DNA from: Mesonia hippocampi
GTDB lineage: Bacteria > Bacteroidota > Bacteroidia > Flavobacteriales > Flavobacteriaceae
Direction: 5' to 3'
DNA length: 64,000 bases
Assembly (NCBI RefSeq): GCF_014197445.1
Contig: NZ_JACIFO010000003.1
Location: forward strand, 62,001 to 126,000
Under the pieces are notes generated by a model that made no database searches, was not told the origin of the DNA, and saw nothing but the letters and a program-made list of their open reading frames with translations. A program made the position numbers and the translations under genes. Shown piece by piece: positions 1 to 6,471 of this stretch. Within the stretch, counting starts at the first letter, position 1. Each line of letters starts with the position of its first letter.

Positions 1-1
1 T

Positions 2-301
2 CGTTTTTTAGATTCACTGAAACAAATTTTCCAAAGACATGGATATTTGGATACCGAAAAAGACCTTAATACAGGCTTAAGTTCAAGACAACTTCGCAGA
101 ATTTTCAATTTTTATATTGGAACTACAGCAAAATCGTTTAGTAATGTTGTACGCTTTCAGCATATTTTAAATGCAAAACCTTCAATACAAAGTTTAAAAG
201 AAAACAAACTATATTTTGATGTTGGATTTTTTGACCAAGCCCATTTTATTAAAAACTTCAAAACATTTTATGGTGTAACACCTTCAGAAGCCTTCCGTTA
301 A
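2..301 (+). CDS. AraC-family transcriptional regulator, C-terminal part (5' end outside window)
   Basis: The open frame runs from the window edge without a stop, so only the C-terminal ~99 residues are visible. They contain the second half of an AraC/XylS DNA-binding domain: the LSSRQLRRIFNFYIG helix-turn-helix, then the FFDQAHFIKNFKTFYGVTPSEAFR signature that closes the family domain. The sensor domain and gene start lie upstream of the window. The secreted VOC protein starts 68 bases downstream on the same strand, so the two may form a regulator-target pair; this is inferred from position only. A TTG at 47 is not the start, because the reading frame and the family homology extend upstream of it. 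Confidence 0.85.
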   Translation, partial: RFLDSLKQIFQRHGYLDTEKDLNTGLSSRQLRRIFNFYIGTTAKSFSNVVRFQHILNAKPSIQSLKENKLYFDVGFFDQAHFIKNFKTFYGVTPSEAFR

Positions 302-369
302 GATTGTCCGATTTTTACAATGCCTCGGTTTCTTGCCAATCTATATTTGTAACAACAAAATTATTGGCA

Positions 370-819
370 ATGAAAACATTATTATTAACCGTATTTGTCC
401 TAATGGTAGGTTATACAAATGCACAAACAACAAACAAGATGAAGCTTAACGCAGGAATAATTACCGAAAAACTACAGGAAACCAAGAAATTCTACACAGA
501 AGTTTTGGGCTTTGGGGTAAGTTTTGAAAACGAGTTCTATTTATTACTTCATACACCTAATCAATCGGAAGAAATCAGTTTTTTAAAACCAAATCACCCT
601 AGCCAAAAGCCAATTTTTCAATCGGCATTCAACGGAAAAGGTGTTTATTTAACAATTGAAGTTGAAAATGTAGATAAAGTTTATAAAGAGCTTAAAGAGA
701 AAGGAATTCTAATGGAAATTGAAATAAGAGATGAGCCTTGGGGTGATAGACATTTCGCAATTAAAGACCCTAATGGAGTTGGAATTGATATCGTTACTTA
801 TACAAAACCCGAAAAATAA
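370..819 (+). CDS. Secreted VOC (glyoxalase/bleomycin resistance-like) family protein
   Basis: A 149-residue protein. I chose the ATG at 370 because it begins a good signal peptide (MKTLLLTVFVLMVGYTNAQ, likely cut after AQ); an upstream in-frame TTG at 304 would add residues without signal character. From about residue 25 it is a single vicinal-oxygen-chelate module, with NAGIITEKLQETKKFYTEVLGF at the front and a second half ending in HFAIKDPNGVGIDIV, typical of glyoxalase-like proteins. Substrate unknown. Many relatives start at the internal MKLNAG, so a cytoplasmic form from a later start is possible. It follows an AraC-type regulator and ends at a strong terminator shared with the convergent erm gene. 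Confidence 0.75.
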   Translation: MKTLLLTVFVLMVGYTNAQTTNKMKLNAGIITEKLQETKKFYTEVLGFGVSFENEFYLLLHTPNQSEEISFLKPNHPSQKPIFQSAFNGKGVYLTIEVENVDKVYKELKEKGILMEIEIRDEPWGDRHFAIKDPNGVGIDIVTYTKPEK

Positions 820-904
820 AATAATAGAAGGAAGTTTTTCGTATATAAATTAATACTCATGAAAATTACTTGACAAAAAGATTTCCATTATATTGTTTTA
901 AACA

Positions 905-951
905 AAAACTCAATTATCGGAAACGCAAATAATTTCCAATAATTGAGTTTT
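905..951. terminator. Bidirectional intrinsic terminator between VOC gene and erm
   Basis: Long inverted repeat: the arm at 905-923 (AAAACTCAATTATCGGAAA) pairs with 933-951, with one mismatch and a 9-base loop. A-runs and T-runs flank the two sides, so it can stop transcripts from both convergent genes. Confidence 0.85.
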
Positions 952-973
952 CTTAATAAAGATTTGTTCGAAA

Positions 974-1777
974 CTAGTTTTTAGGATGATATTTTTCAGG
1001 AACAACTTCGAGCATTTCAAGAAAGCAATTCACCCATTGGGGTGTTTCTAAACAGACTATTTCTGCATTTAAATCTATATTAAATTTCTCTGCAAGCTCC
1101 CTGACTTGATTTTTCCTGAATACTTTTTTTAAGGCAGTACGGGTTGGCAAGTGAGGCCGCTTAAGCATATATGAAATAAAACACAGGTACTTTTCCTTAT
1201 AATTGACATCAAACGCTGGTTGCTTTTTGGTTATTTTCAACAACACTGATTTAACTGTGGGAGGAGGCAAAAAACTTTCCGGACTTATTTCATACATAAT
1301 TCTTAAATCGAAAAATGTATGATAAAATATCACGAAAGGATTATAGACCTTCTTTGTAAAGAGTTTTCTTGCAGGTTCTAACTGAAGTATTATAGCACCT
1401 TCCTGAAAAAACGCTGCATTTTTAAACATCAGAATTTTAAATATGTCGGATGTAATTCCAAAAGGTATATTTGAAACAACTTTAAATGGAATCTTAGGAA
1501 CTATATACTTCCTGAAATCTTCTCTGACAATGTGAATATTCTTATTTTCTATGAACCTTTTTCTTAAGTGTTTATATAATTTATAATCGTTTTCGACGGC
1601 TATAACTTTATTGCTGCTTTTTACTAAATGAACCGTAATAAATCCTTTTCCTGCACCTATATCAATAATGGTATCATTTGGGTTTATTTGTATTTGTGAA
1701 ATAGTATCTGTAATCAGGTGCTTATCAATCGTAAAATGTTGACCTGTATAGCGAACAGGTCGTTTCTTTTTTGGCAT
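974..1777 (-). CDS. erm: Erm(F)-like 23S rRNA (adenine-N6)-methyltransferase
   Basis: A 267-residue SAM-dependent methyltransferase of the KsgA/Erm superfamily. Visible motifs: GQHFTIDK near the N-terminus, the SAM-binding loop DIGAGKG at 39-45, the acidic VEND at 61-64, and the catalytic NIPF at 103-106. The tracts FKVVSNIPFGITSDIFKILM, PESFLPPPTVKS and the C-terminal NCFLEMLEVVPEKYHP match, from memory, the Bacteroides macrolide resistance methylase Erm(F) far better than housekeeping KsgA. Erm enzymes methylate A2058 of 23S rRNA and give macrolide-lincosamide-streptogramin B resistance. No mobile element is visible next to it, so the gene looks resident. A long structured leader precedes it (see 1725-2015), suggesting inducible expression. 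Divergence from Erm(F) suggests a distinct class; resistance itself is inferred. Confidence 0.9.
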   Translation of the reverse strand: MPKKKRPVRYTGQHFTIDKHLITDTISQIQINPNDTIIDIGAGKGFITVHLVKSSNKVIAVENDYKLYKHLRKRFIENKNIHIVREDFRKYIVPKIPFKVVSNIPFGITSDIFKILMFKNAAFFQEGAIILQLEPARKLFTKKVYNPFVIFYHTFFDLRIMYEISPESFLPPPTVKSVLLKITKKQPAFDVNYKEKYLCFISYMLKRPHLPTRTALKKVFRKNQVRELAEKFNIDLNAEIVCLETPQWVNCFLEMLEVVPEKYHPKN

Positions 1778-1850
1778 TAATTTGTTCGTGAAGGTTAAAC
1801 TGGATTTCTAAGTATGAAAAAGTAAATAGGCTGTAATACCTAAACAGCAT
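1725..1850 (-). CDS. Possible leader peptide ORF overlapping the start of erm
   Basis: An ATG at 1850 on the minus strand opens a 41-codon frame (begins MLFRYYSLFTFSYLEI) ending in TGA at 1725-1727. It overlaps the first ~53 bases of erm out of frame. Inducible erm genes are classically preceded by short ORFs at which a drug-stalled ribosome refolds the leader. Here the position fits, but no known arrest motif (such as IFVI or RLR) is present, and an overlapping leader ORF is atypical. Treat as a hypothesis. Confidence 0.25.
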   Translation of the reverse strand: MLFRYYSLFTFSYLEIQFNLHEQINAKKETTCSLYRSTFYD

Positions 1851-1947
1851 AACTCTCCAGTAACCTTAAGAAAAGGCTAAAGTATAAACAGTATTAAACT
1901 ATACTGATAGAAGAATGATTGAAAACTGTACGGAATTGCCTATTACT
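1791..1947 (-). promoter_or_regulatory. Structured 5' leader of erm (candidate attenuator)
   Basis: Read on the minus strand, three pairings are possible. AGTAATAGGC (1938-1947) pairs with GCCTATTTACT (1821-1831) with one bulge. CAGTAT/ATACTG forms a 6-bp hairpin at 1889-1906. AAGGTTA (1861-1867) pairs with TAACCTT (1791-1797), the latter lying 14-20 bases before the erm ATG. A T-rich run follows the first stem. Such alternative pairing is what an attenuator needs; the function is inferred. Confidence 0.4.
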
Positions 1948-2007
1948 TAGCTGAAATTCCTTAACCTACAAAAACAAGCCATAAAAATGATTATAATTAT
2001 TTTGTAA

Positions 2008-2015
2008 CAAACTTA
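2008..2015 (-). promoter_or_regulatory. Putative erm promoter, -7 element
   Basis: TAAGTTTG on the minus strand fits the Bacteroidota -7 consensus TAnnTTTG. The predicted transcript start near 2001 leaves a leader of about 220 bases before erm. Apart from the leader structures listed here, I see no gene in 1851-2069. Confidence 0.5.
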
Positions 2016-2069
2016 TTAATATTCCGCAAAAAACACAAGAACAGCTTCTTGACCTTCATTGTTTTATGG

Positions 2070-2717
2070 TTACATTAGGACTTCATGAACCGATTTATCA
2101 TTATATAAACCCCAAAATGTATTTGCAATTTTGTCAGGATGATGGAGTGATGAGTCTTCGCTAATTCTATGGTTTATCATCAGCAACGCAATAAATATGT
2201 TTTTTGACTTTAAACTATTTTCGAGACAGTTTACCATCGACCTTAAAGCTGCACTTGTCATAGATAAAGAAGCATAAGCAGGCTTTGGGGATAGTGCTAT
2301 TCCTCCTCCCGTTACCAAAATCGTACCTTTAGTTTCGGTTAAATTCTTCAATAGCCTTTTTACAAGCAACTGCAATCCTATTACATTAGCATGATAATCA
2401 AGTTGTAAATCACCTGAAGCCTCCTCTAAAATATCCTTTTGTACAATACGAGCAACATTATACAGAAGTACATCTATTTTATGGTTTTTTGAAATTATAT
2501 CAAGCGTTTGGTTTAAGTTGGTTTCGTCAGAAACATCAGCAACATAGGTTGCCACATCATCACCATACTTTAATAATTCCCCTTTAAGGATATTAAGATT
2601 ATCTTGATTTCTGCTTAACAGCAAAACTTTAAAACCTTCATTAATAAACTTTTTAGCTGCTGCAAAACCTACCCTTGATCCTGCTCCTACAATTAACAAT
2701 ACTTTTTTCCTCCTCAT
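2070..2717 (-). CDS. Divergent short-chain dehydrogenase/reductase (SDR) lacking the catalytic lysine
   Basis: A 215-residue Rossmann-fold protein. The nucleotide-binding loop GAGSRVG is at 11-17, an SRN follows the second strand at 35-37, and DVS at 61-63 and an N at 111 occupy normal SDR places. The active-site motif that should read YxxxK reads Y148-A-S-L-S152, and the preceding serine region is TGGG instead of xSS. The reductase activity is therefore doubtful; it may be a binding protein or a divergent SDR branch. It lies 3 bases after the SnoaL-like gene on the same strand, so both are probably transcribed together and controlled by the divergent Crp/Fnr regulator. Substrate unknown. Confidence 0.75.
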   Translation of the reverse strand: MRRKKVLLIVGAGSRVGFAAAKKFINEGFKVLLLSRNQDNLNILKGELLKYGDDVATYVADVSDETNLNQTLDIISKNHKIDVLLYNVARIVQKDILEEASGDLQLDYHANVIGLQLLVKRLLKNLTETKGTILVTGGGIALSPKPAYASLSMTSAALRSMVNCLENSLKSKNIFIALLMINHRISEDSSLHHPDKIANTFWGLYNDKSVHEVLM

Positions 2718-2720
2718 TTA

Positions 2721-3239
2721 CTACAATCTGGTATTTTGGGTTGTCCTGATTAACCATTTTCCTTCCTTTTTAATAAGTAACATTGTTAATATACCTTTTC
2801 GATTTTCTATTCTCTTTGGGGTTTTAAAATCGGGCCAAAACCAAATAGCATGAACAACAGCAGTAGTAGAATCAATAAGCTCAATTTTTTCAAGACTTAA
2901 TTTGTATGTCATATTTTGCCCTTGTTGCTTCAACATGTTATGGGCTTTTTGGTGTTCAGCTATATTAACCGCATTCGATTTAAACCAAGTTCCGGACCAG
3001 GTAATAAAATCGGTATCCTCTGTAAAAAGGTTTCCCCAAGATTGTATTTCGTGTTTATTCCATAAATCAACATAGTCTTGAAAAGTTTTGTTGATTAATT
3101 CTCTGTCATTTGAATGCATCATATTTGTTTTCATATAGTTATAAGGTGTTTTTTTAACAGGCACAGCCATACTAACTGAAGTCAAAAAGGTTGAAAATAG
3201 AAAGAAGGCTAAAAATGTATACTTCGTGATATTCATCAT
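2721..3239 (-). CDS. Secreted SnoaL-like / DUF4440-type protein
   Basis: A 172-residue protein with an N-terminal signal peptide (hydrophobic YTFLAFFLFSTFLTSVSMA). The mature part is an NTF2-like fold of the SnoaL/DUF4440 group: a front helix INKTFQDYVDLWNKHEIQSWGNLFTEDTDFI with the typical W..LFTEDxD motif, and a closing strand GKWLIRTTQNTRL. Such domains bind small molecules or act as isomerases, and the specific role is unknown. The first gene of a two-gene unit with the SDR downstream. Start at the first of two adjacent ATG codons; the second would serve equally. Confidence 0.7.
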   Translation of the reverse strand: MMNITKYTFLAFFLFSTFLTSVSMAVPVKKTPYNYMKTNMMHSNDRELINKTFQDYVDLWNKHEIQSWGNLFTEDTDFITWSGTWFKSNAVNIAEHQKAHNMLKQQGQNMTYKLSLEKIELIDSTTAVVHAIWFWPDFKTPKRIENRKGILTMLLIKKEGKWLIRTTQNTRL

Positions 3240-3278
3240 GATAGATTTTAAATTTATGTTTTGATGTATTACTCAAAG

Positions 3279-3306
3279 CAAAATTAATTTCCATACACTC
3301 AACAAA
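3279..3306 (-). promoter_or_regulatory. Promoter of the SnoaL-SDR unit
   Basis: Minus strand: TTTG (3303-3306), 16-base spacer, TAATTTTG (3279-3286), matching the Bacteroidota -33/-7 pattern. The Crp-like palindrome sits directly upstream, centred about 43 bases before the predicted start, a class II activator position. Confidence 0.5.
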
Positions 3307-3307
3307 A

Positions 3308-3323
3308 CGTGATTCAAATCACA
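3308..3323. promoter_or_regulatory. Crp/Fnr-type operator in a divergent intergenic region
   Basis: A perfect palindrome GTGA-TTCAAA-TCAC at 3309-3322 with a 6-base spacer, the architecture of the CRP consensus. It lies between the SnoaL-SDR unit and a Crp/Fnr-family regulator gene, and just upstream of the minus-strand promoter. Binding by the neighbouring regulator is inferred. Confidence 0.55.
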
Positions 3324-3397
3324 AAACGCTATTTAAAAGTTTTTCCTGTTTTATTATCTTTATGATTTAGAAAATCTACTCCAATTTTTCACCAAAA

Positions 3398-3991
3398 ATG
3401 AATGACGCACTGACAATCAAAAACTTTCACGAACAACTTGCCATCAAATTCCCCTATGTTGAAGAACAGAGCTGGAACAAGCTTCAAAATATTTCTATGG
3501 TTCAAAAACTCAATAAAAATGAATTGTTATGCAAAGAGGGACAGAAATTAAATCATGGGATTTTTGTGGTTAGTGGGCAATTAAAACTATTCTACCTTAA
3601 TGAATCAGGAATCGAAAGAATTGCCAGTTTTTGTACCAGAAATGATTATATAGATAATTGGAATGATGTACACCAGCACACAGCCTTGCCTTACTCCATT
3701 TGTGCTATCTCCACCACAACCATTGTAAAGTATCCTTTAAAAGAAATGGTTTCTATTTTTAAGCAAAATCCGGACTTATTACAGCTATGCATAGATCTAT
3801 CGCAAGAAATTATAGGTAAAAAACAAGACCATTATCAAATACTAACACTCAAAACCCCAAAAGACCGCTATCTATGGTTACAAAAAAACAGACCTCAGTG
3901 GCTCCAGGATATCACCTTAACGGAACTATCTAAATATCTACATGTAAGTAGAGAAACGTTAAGTAGGGTAAGGAGTAAACTGCTTCGATAA
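3398..3991 (+). CDS. Crp/Fnr-family transcriptional regulator
   Basis: A 197-residue regulator with an N-terminal cyclic-nucleotide-binding-like beta-roll (LNKNELLCKEGQKLNHGIFVVSGQL, residues ~38-63) and a C-terminal winged helix-turn-helix (ITLTELSKYLHVSRETLSRVRSKL). The four-cysteine Fe-S arrangement of true FNR is missing, and the arginine-rich phosphate-binding cassette of CRP is not recognisable, so the ligand is unknown. It is transcribed divergently from the SnoaL-SDR pair, with a CRP-like palindrome between them, so it probably controls those genes and perhaps itself. A possible own promoter element, TATCTTTA, is at 3355-3362. Confidence 0.85.
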   Translation: MNDALTIKNFHEQLAIKFPYVEEQSWNKLQNISMVQKLNKNELLCKEGQKLNHGIFVVSGQLKLFYLNESGIERIASFCTRNDYIDNWNDVHQHTALPYSICAISTTTIVKYPLKEMVSIFKQNPDLLQLCIDLSQEIIGKKQDHYQILTLKTPKDRYLWLQKNRPQWLQDITLTELSKYLHVSRETLSRVRSKLLR

Positions 3992-4184
3992 ACAATCAAC
4001 AAGAGTTTTCTTATAAAAGTTTTAAAAGTTAAAAACCTACTTATTAACTAAAAAGACATTTGTTATCTTATTGGATTTACTTTTTATTTATGGGAACGAA
4101 AAATTGCTGTATTTAATGATACCTGTAAAAGCTTAATTCAGCTAGTTGAGGAGGTATAGTATCTAAAAATGTAACAAAAAAAAA

Positions 4185-4219
4185 CTAGTCCTAAAGCGGA
4201 TAAATGCATTTAGGACTAG
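4185..4219 (-). terminator. Intrinsic terminator after the DoxX gene
   Basis: Perfect 11-bp stem CTAGTCCTAAA (4185-4195) / TTTAGGACTAG (4209-4219), followed on the minus strand by a run of about nine T. The 3992-4184 stretch before it, after the plus-strand regulator, shows no gene I can support. Confidence 0.85.
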
Positions 4220-4231
4220 GTGTATTATTTT

Positions 4232-4624
4232 TTATTTTCGCAGGTAATCTATCGAGTATTTTCCTGGTCCTAATAATAGAATTCCTAAATATCCTATCAA
4301 GTATAGAAGTGGCAATTCCTGACCGCTTAAACCATCGTTTAAATGTACGATAAACACAATAACTAGCATGGTAATAATTAAAGGAATACTTGCTAAACGT
4401 GTTGCCAAGCCTAAAACAAGTAAGCCTGCACAAACTACTTCCGAGAAAATAGTTAATATTAAACTGGGTACTGCTCCTACTCCTAAAGGATCTGGAAAAC
4501 TAACCTCTTGAGCCGTTAATAGGTTTTGCAACTTAGGAATCCCGTGTGTTAACATAAGTCCACCAAAAAACAACCTAAAAAGCAATGCTGTAATGTGTGG
4601 AAAAACTCTATTTATTTTTGCCAT
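4232..4624 (-). CDS. DoxX family inner-membrane protein
   Basis: A 130-residue protein with four hydrophobic segments (about 10-30, 51-75, 78-95 and 103-122). The first helix carries the DoxX family features RLFFGGLMLTHGIPKL and the last runs into GPGKYSIDYLRK. DoxX proteins are small four-helix membrane proteins linked to thiosulfate or thiol redox processes in some bacteria; the function here is unknown. It is the last gene of a four-gene unit (Crp/Fnr regulator, YiiX-like hydrolase, lipoprotein, DoxX) and lies 2 bases after the lipoprotein stop. Confidence 0.8.
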   Translation of the reverse strand: MAKINRVFPHITALLFRLFFGGLMLTHGIPKLQNLLTAQEVSFPDPLGVGAVPSLILTIFSEVVCAGLLVLGLATRLASIPLIITMLVIVFIVHLNDGLSGQELPLLYLIGYLGILLLGPGKYSIDYLRK

Positions 4625-4626
4625 TA

Positions 4627-5064
4627 TTATTTCTTAAGAAGTTCTTGAGCATTTTTAATACTGCTATTAATAGCATTCTTCATCTCTTCAGCTTTTTCTG
4701 CTTGTTCTTTTAATAAAGGAAGTTTTTCTTTATAAACATCATCACTTAAAACCTCTTTAGATAGTGCATTAGGGAACTCATTAGAGAAATCTTTCATCCA
4801 ATTCATCATTAAATGGTGAGCTTCTTCTAGTTTCCCAATGGCTTCTTGGTAACGCTCTTGATTAGCTGTTATGGTATCGGTTGCTGCTTTTTTCTTTATA
4901 TCTTCTCGCAACATTCCTAAAGTTCCCATTTTTGGCATTACGGCATCGTGTGCGGCCAATGCTTCTTTCATGGTTTCGTTATAATCTGTTGCTAATTTAT
5001 TTTCTTGTTTACATGCTGTAAACCCTAACAGTACAATCCCAATGGCAATAATTATTTTTTTCAT
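4627..5064 (-). CDS. Small helical lipoprotein
   Basis: A 145-residue lipoprotein: signal peptide MKKIIIAIGIVLLGFTAC with the lipobox cysteine at 18, then an almost wholly charged, helical mature part rich in E, K and A with heptad-like spacing (LPLLKEQAEKAEEMKNAINSSIKNAQELLKK). Relatives in flavobacteria are often labelled viral A-type inclusion protein, which says nothing about function. It sits between a YiiX-like hydrolase and DoxX, so an envelope role is likely. I cannot name a function. Confidence 0.7.
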   Translation of the reverse strand: MKKIIIAIGIVLLGFTACKQENKLATDYNETMKEALAAHDAVMPKMGTLGMLREDIKKKAATDTITANQERYQEAIGKLEEAHHLMMNWMKDFSNEFPNALSKEVLSDDVYKEKLPLLKEQAEKAEEMKNAINSSIKNAQELLKK

Positions 5065-5085
5065 CTTATTTTATTTAAAAGGTTT

Positions 5086-5736
5086 CTATTCTATATACAA
5101 CGTAGGCTGTAAAGCTCCTACATATTCCAGTTTTTCTGAAGCTGCCATTCCGTTTGGATTACAGCCCAATTTACCTTCTGGTATAGGCAAATTTAACGCA
5201 TTATAATACTCTACCCAAGATTGATGATAAACATTTGTACCAGGATTTTTAAACGTCATGGGGTTTAATTCAAATATTTCTGCTTCATTGAAGCTTCGGT
5301 AGATAAAATCTGAGCAGTAATAACTTGTATCGTTTAAAATATAGCTATGGTTATATGGTTTTCCCAACATGGCTGTGGCTTGCTTAATTGCCTGTGGTAT
5401 GCTATACTGAAATTCGTCTTTTAACCGATAAACCTGTAATGCCCGAGGCTTTTTTAGGCTGTCTGTTTGTGATAAGATAAATGATTTTAGACTTAATTTT
5501 TCTGAACCATTATTAAAACCTGCATGCAATACATACCAGGTTTCATCTGTTTTTTCCAGAATCCCCATGTGGGAGTAATTTTTTGTTTCTTGGTGTTGGG
5601 TTACTTTATTTATTGCTTCCGAGAGCCCTTCTGTATAACTTTCACAGAAAATAATATCGCCTTCTTTTAAGTTTACCGTTTGTGCTAAACTAACTTGAAA
5701 CAATATTAAGGTTAGGATAAGGAATGTATTTTTCAT
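5086..5736 (-). CDS. Secreted YiiX/YebB-like NlpC/P60-type cysteine hydrolase
   Basis: A 216-residue protein with a signal peptide (MKNTFLILTLILFQVSLAQ). The mature part matches the permuted NlpC/P60 (papain-like) fold of the YiiX group: GDIIFCES near 26-33, a catalytic histidine in YSHMGIL (H56), and the nucleophile in YYCSDFIYRSF (C141) after GKPYN. In the permuted family the histidine comes before the cysteine, as here. Substrates are amide or thioester bonds in peptides or lipids, not known for this subgroup. Sits 2 bases after a Crp/Fnr regulator in the same unit. Confidence 0.8.
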   Translation of the reverse strand: MKNTFLILTLILFQVSLAQTVNLKEGDIIFCESYTEGLSEAINKVTQHQETKNYSHMGILEKTDETWYVLHAGFNNGSEKLSLKSFILSQTDSLKKPRALQVYRLKDEFQYSIPQAIKQATAMLGKPYNHSYILNDTSYYCSDFIYRSFNEAEIFELNPMTFKNPGTNVYHQSWVEYYNALNLPIPEGKLGCNPNGMAASEKLEYVGALQPTLYIE

Positions 5737-5738
5737 TT

Positions 5739-6374
5739 CTAATCTAAATTTAACACTTCTATGGCGTTACGATTTAGTTTTATTTTATGCAATTTTTCTA
5801 ACTTTTTCAGCAAGCGTGAAATCACCACCCTAGAGGTGTGTAAATCGTATGCTATTTCTTGATGCGTTGTGGTTAAACTTGCAGAGTTACTTACTCTTAC
5901 TTTTTCTTTTAAATAACTTATTAGCCTATCGTCCATCTGCTGAAAAGCAATAGTATCTATGGTTTCTAATAGTTCGTTTACACGTTCGTGGTAGCTTTGA
6001 AAAACAAAATCTCTCCATGTTTTGTATTTAGAAGTCCATTCCTCCATTTTTTGTACAGGAAACGTAATTAATAAGGTATCTGTTTCGGCAATGGCTCGTA
6101 TTTTACTTTTATGATGCCCCAAGCAACAACTCATGGTTACCGAACAGGTTTCTCCTTTTTCTAAAAAATATAAAAAAAGCTCATCGCCTTGATTGTCTTC
6201 TCGCAAAACTTTTATAGCTCCGTTTATCAATAACGGGATAAATTTCACGTACGAGCCAACATCTATAATCTGTTCGTCTTTTTTGACCTCTTTAAGCGTG
6301 CCTATTTCTAGCATTTCTTGGAGTAATTCTTTCTCAAAAATATGCTGATAGCTTTCTAGAAAAGCAGTTTCCAT
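5739..6374 (-). CDS. Crp/Fnr-family regulator with a cysteine-histidine-rich sensor loop
   Basis: A 211-residue regulator: beta-roll effector domain (KKDEQIIDVGSYVKFIPLLINGAIKVLRE, ~31-59) and winged helix-turn-helix (TTHQEIAYDLHTSRVVISRLLKKLEKLHKIKLNRN). The loop at 75-90 reads GETCSVTMSCCLGHHKS, with C77, C83, C84, H87 and H88, instead of a cyclic nucleotide pocket. As far as I recall, related Bacteroidota regulators share this cysteine pattern, which suggests a metal, redox or sulfur sensor; that is inference. It is the first gene of the unit with the YiiX hydrolase, lipoprotein and DoxX, so it probably regulates them. Confidence 0.85.
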   Translation of the reverse strand: METAFLESYQHIFEKELLQEMLEIGTLKEVKKDEQIIDVGSYVKFIPLLINGAIKVLREDNQGDELFLYFLEKGETCSVTMSCCLGHHKSKIRAIAETDTLLITFPVQKMEEWTSKYKTWRDFVFQSYHERVNELLETIDTIAFQQMDDRLISYLKEKVRVSNSASLTTTHQEIAYDLHTSRVVISRLLKKLEKLHKIKLNRNAIEVLNLD

Positions 6375-6434
6375 AACTAAAATTTAAGTTCTAAAAATAC
6401 ACATTTTTATGTGATTTCTAGCTGCTATTAAAAA

Positions 6435-6461
6435 ATACCTGTTAGACTAAAAAACAGGTAT
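6435..6461 (-). terminator. Intrinsic terminator after the 6472-7589 gene pair
   Basis: Stem ATACCTGTT (6435-6443) / AACAGGTAT (6453-6461), with a T-run on the minus-strand 3' side. It separates this gene pair from the Crp-YiiX-DoxX unit. Confidence 0.75.
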
Positions 6462-6471
6462 GTCTTGTTAT

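Noticed and set aside
304-369. N-terminal extension of the VOC protein from a TTG at 304
   Set aside because: The extra residues lack signal-peptide character, while the ATG at 370 begins a clean signal peptide.
1778-2069. Mobile-element ends around erm
   Set aside because: I looked for inverted repeats, target duplications, integrase or mobilisation genes on both sides of erm and saw none in the window.
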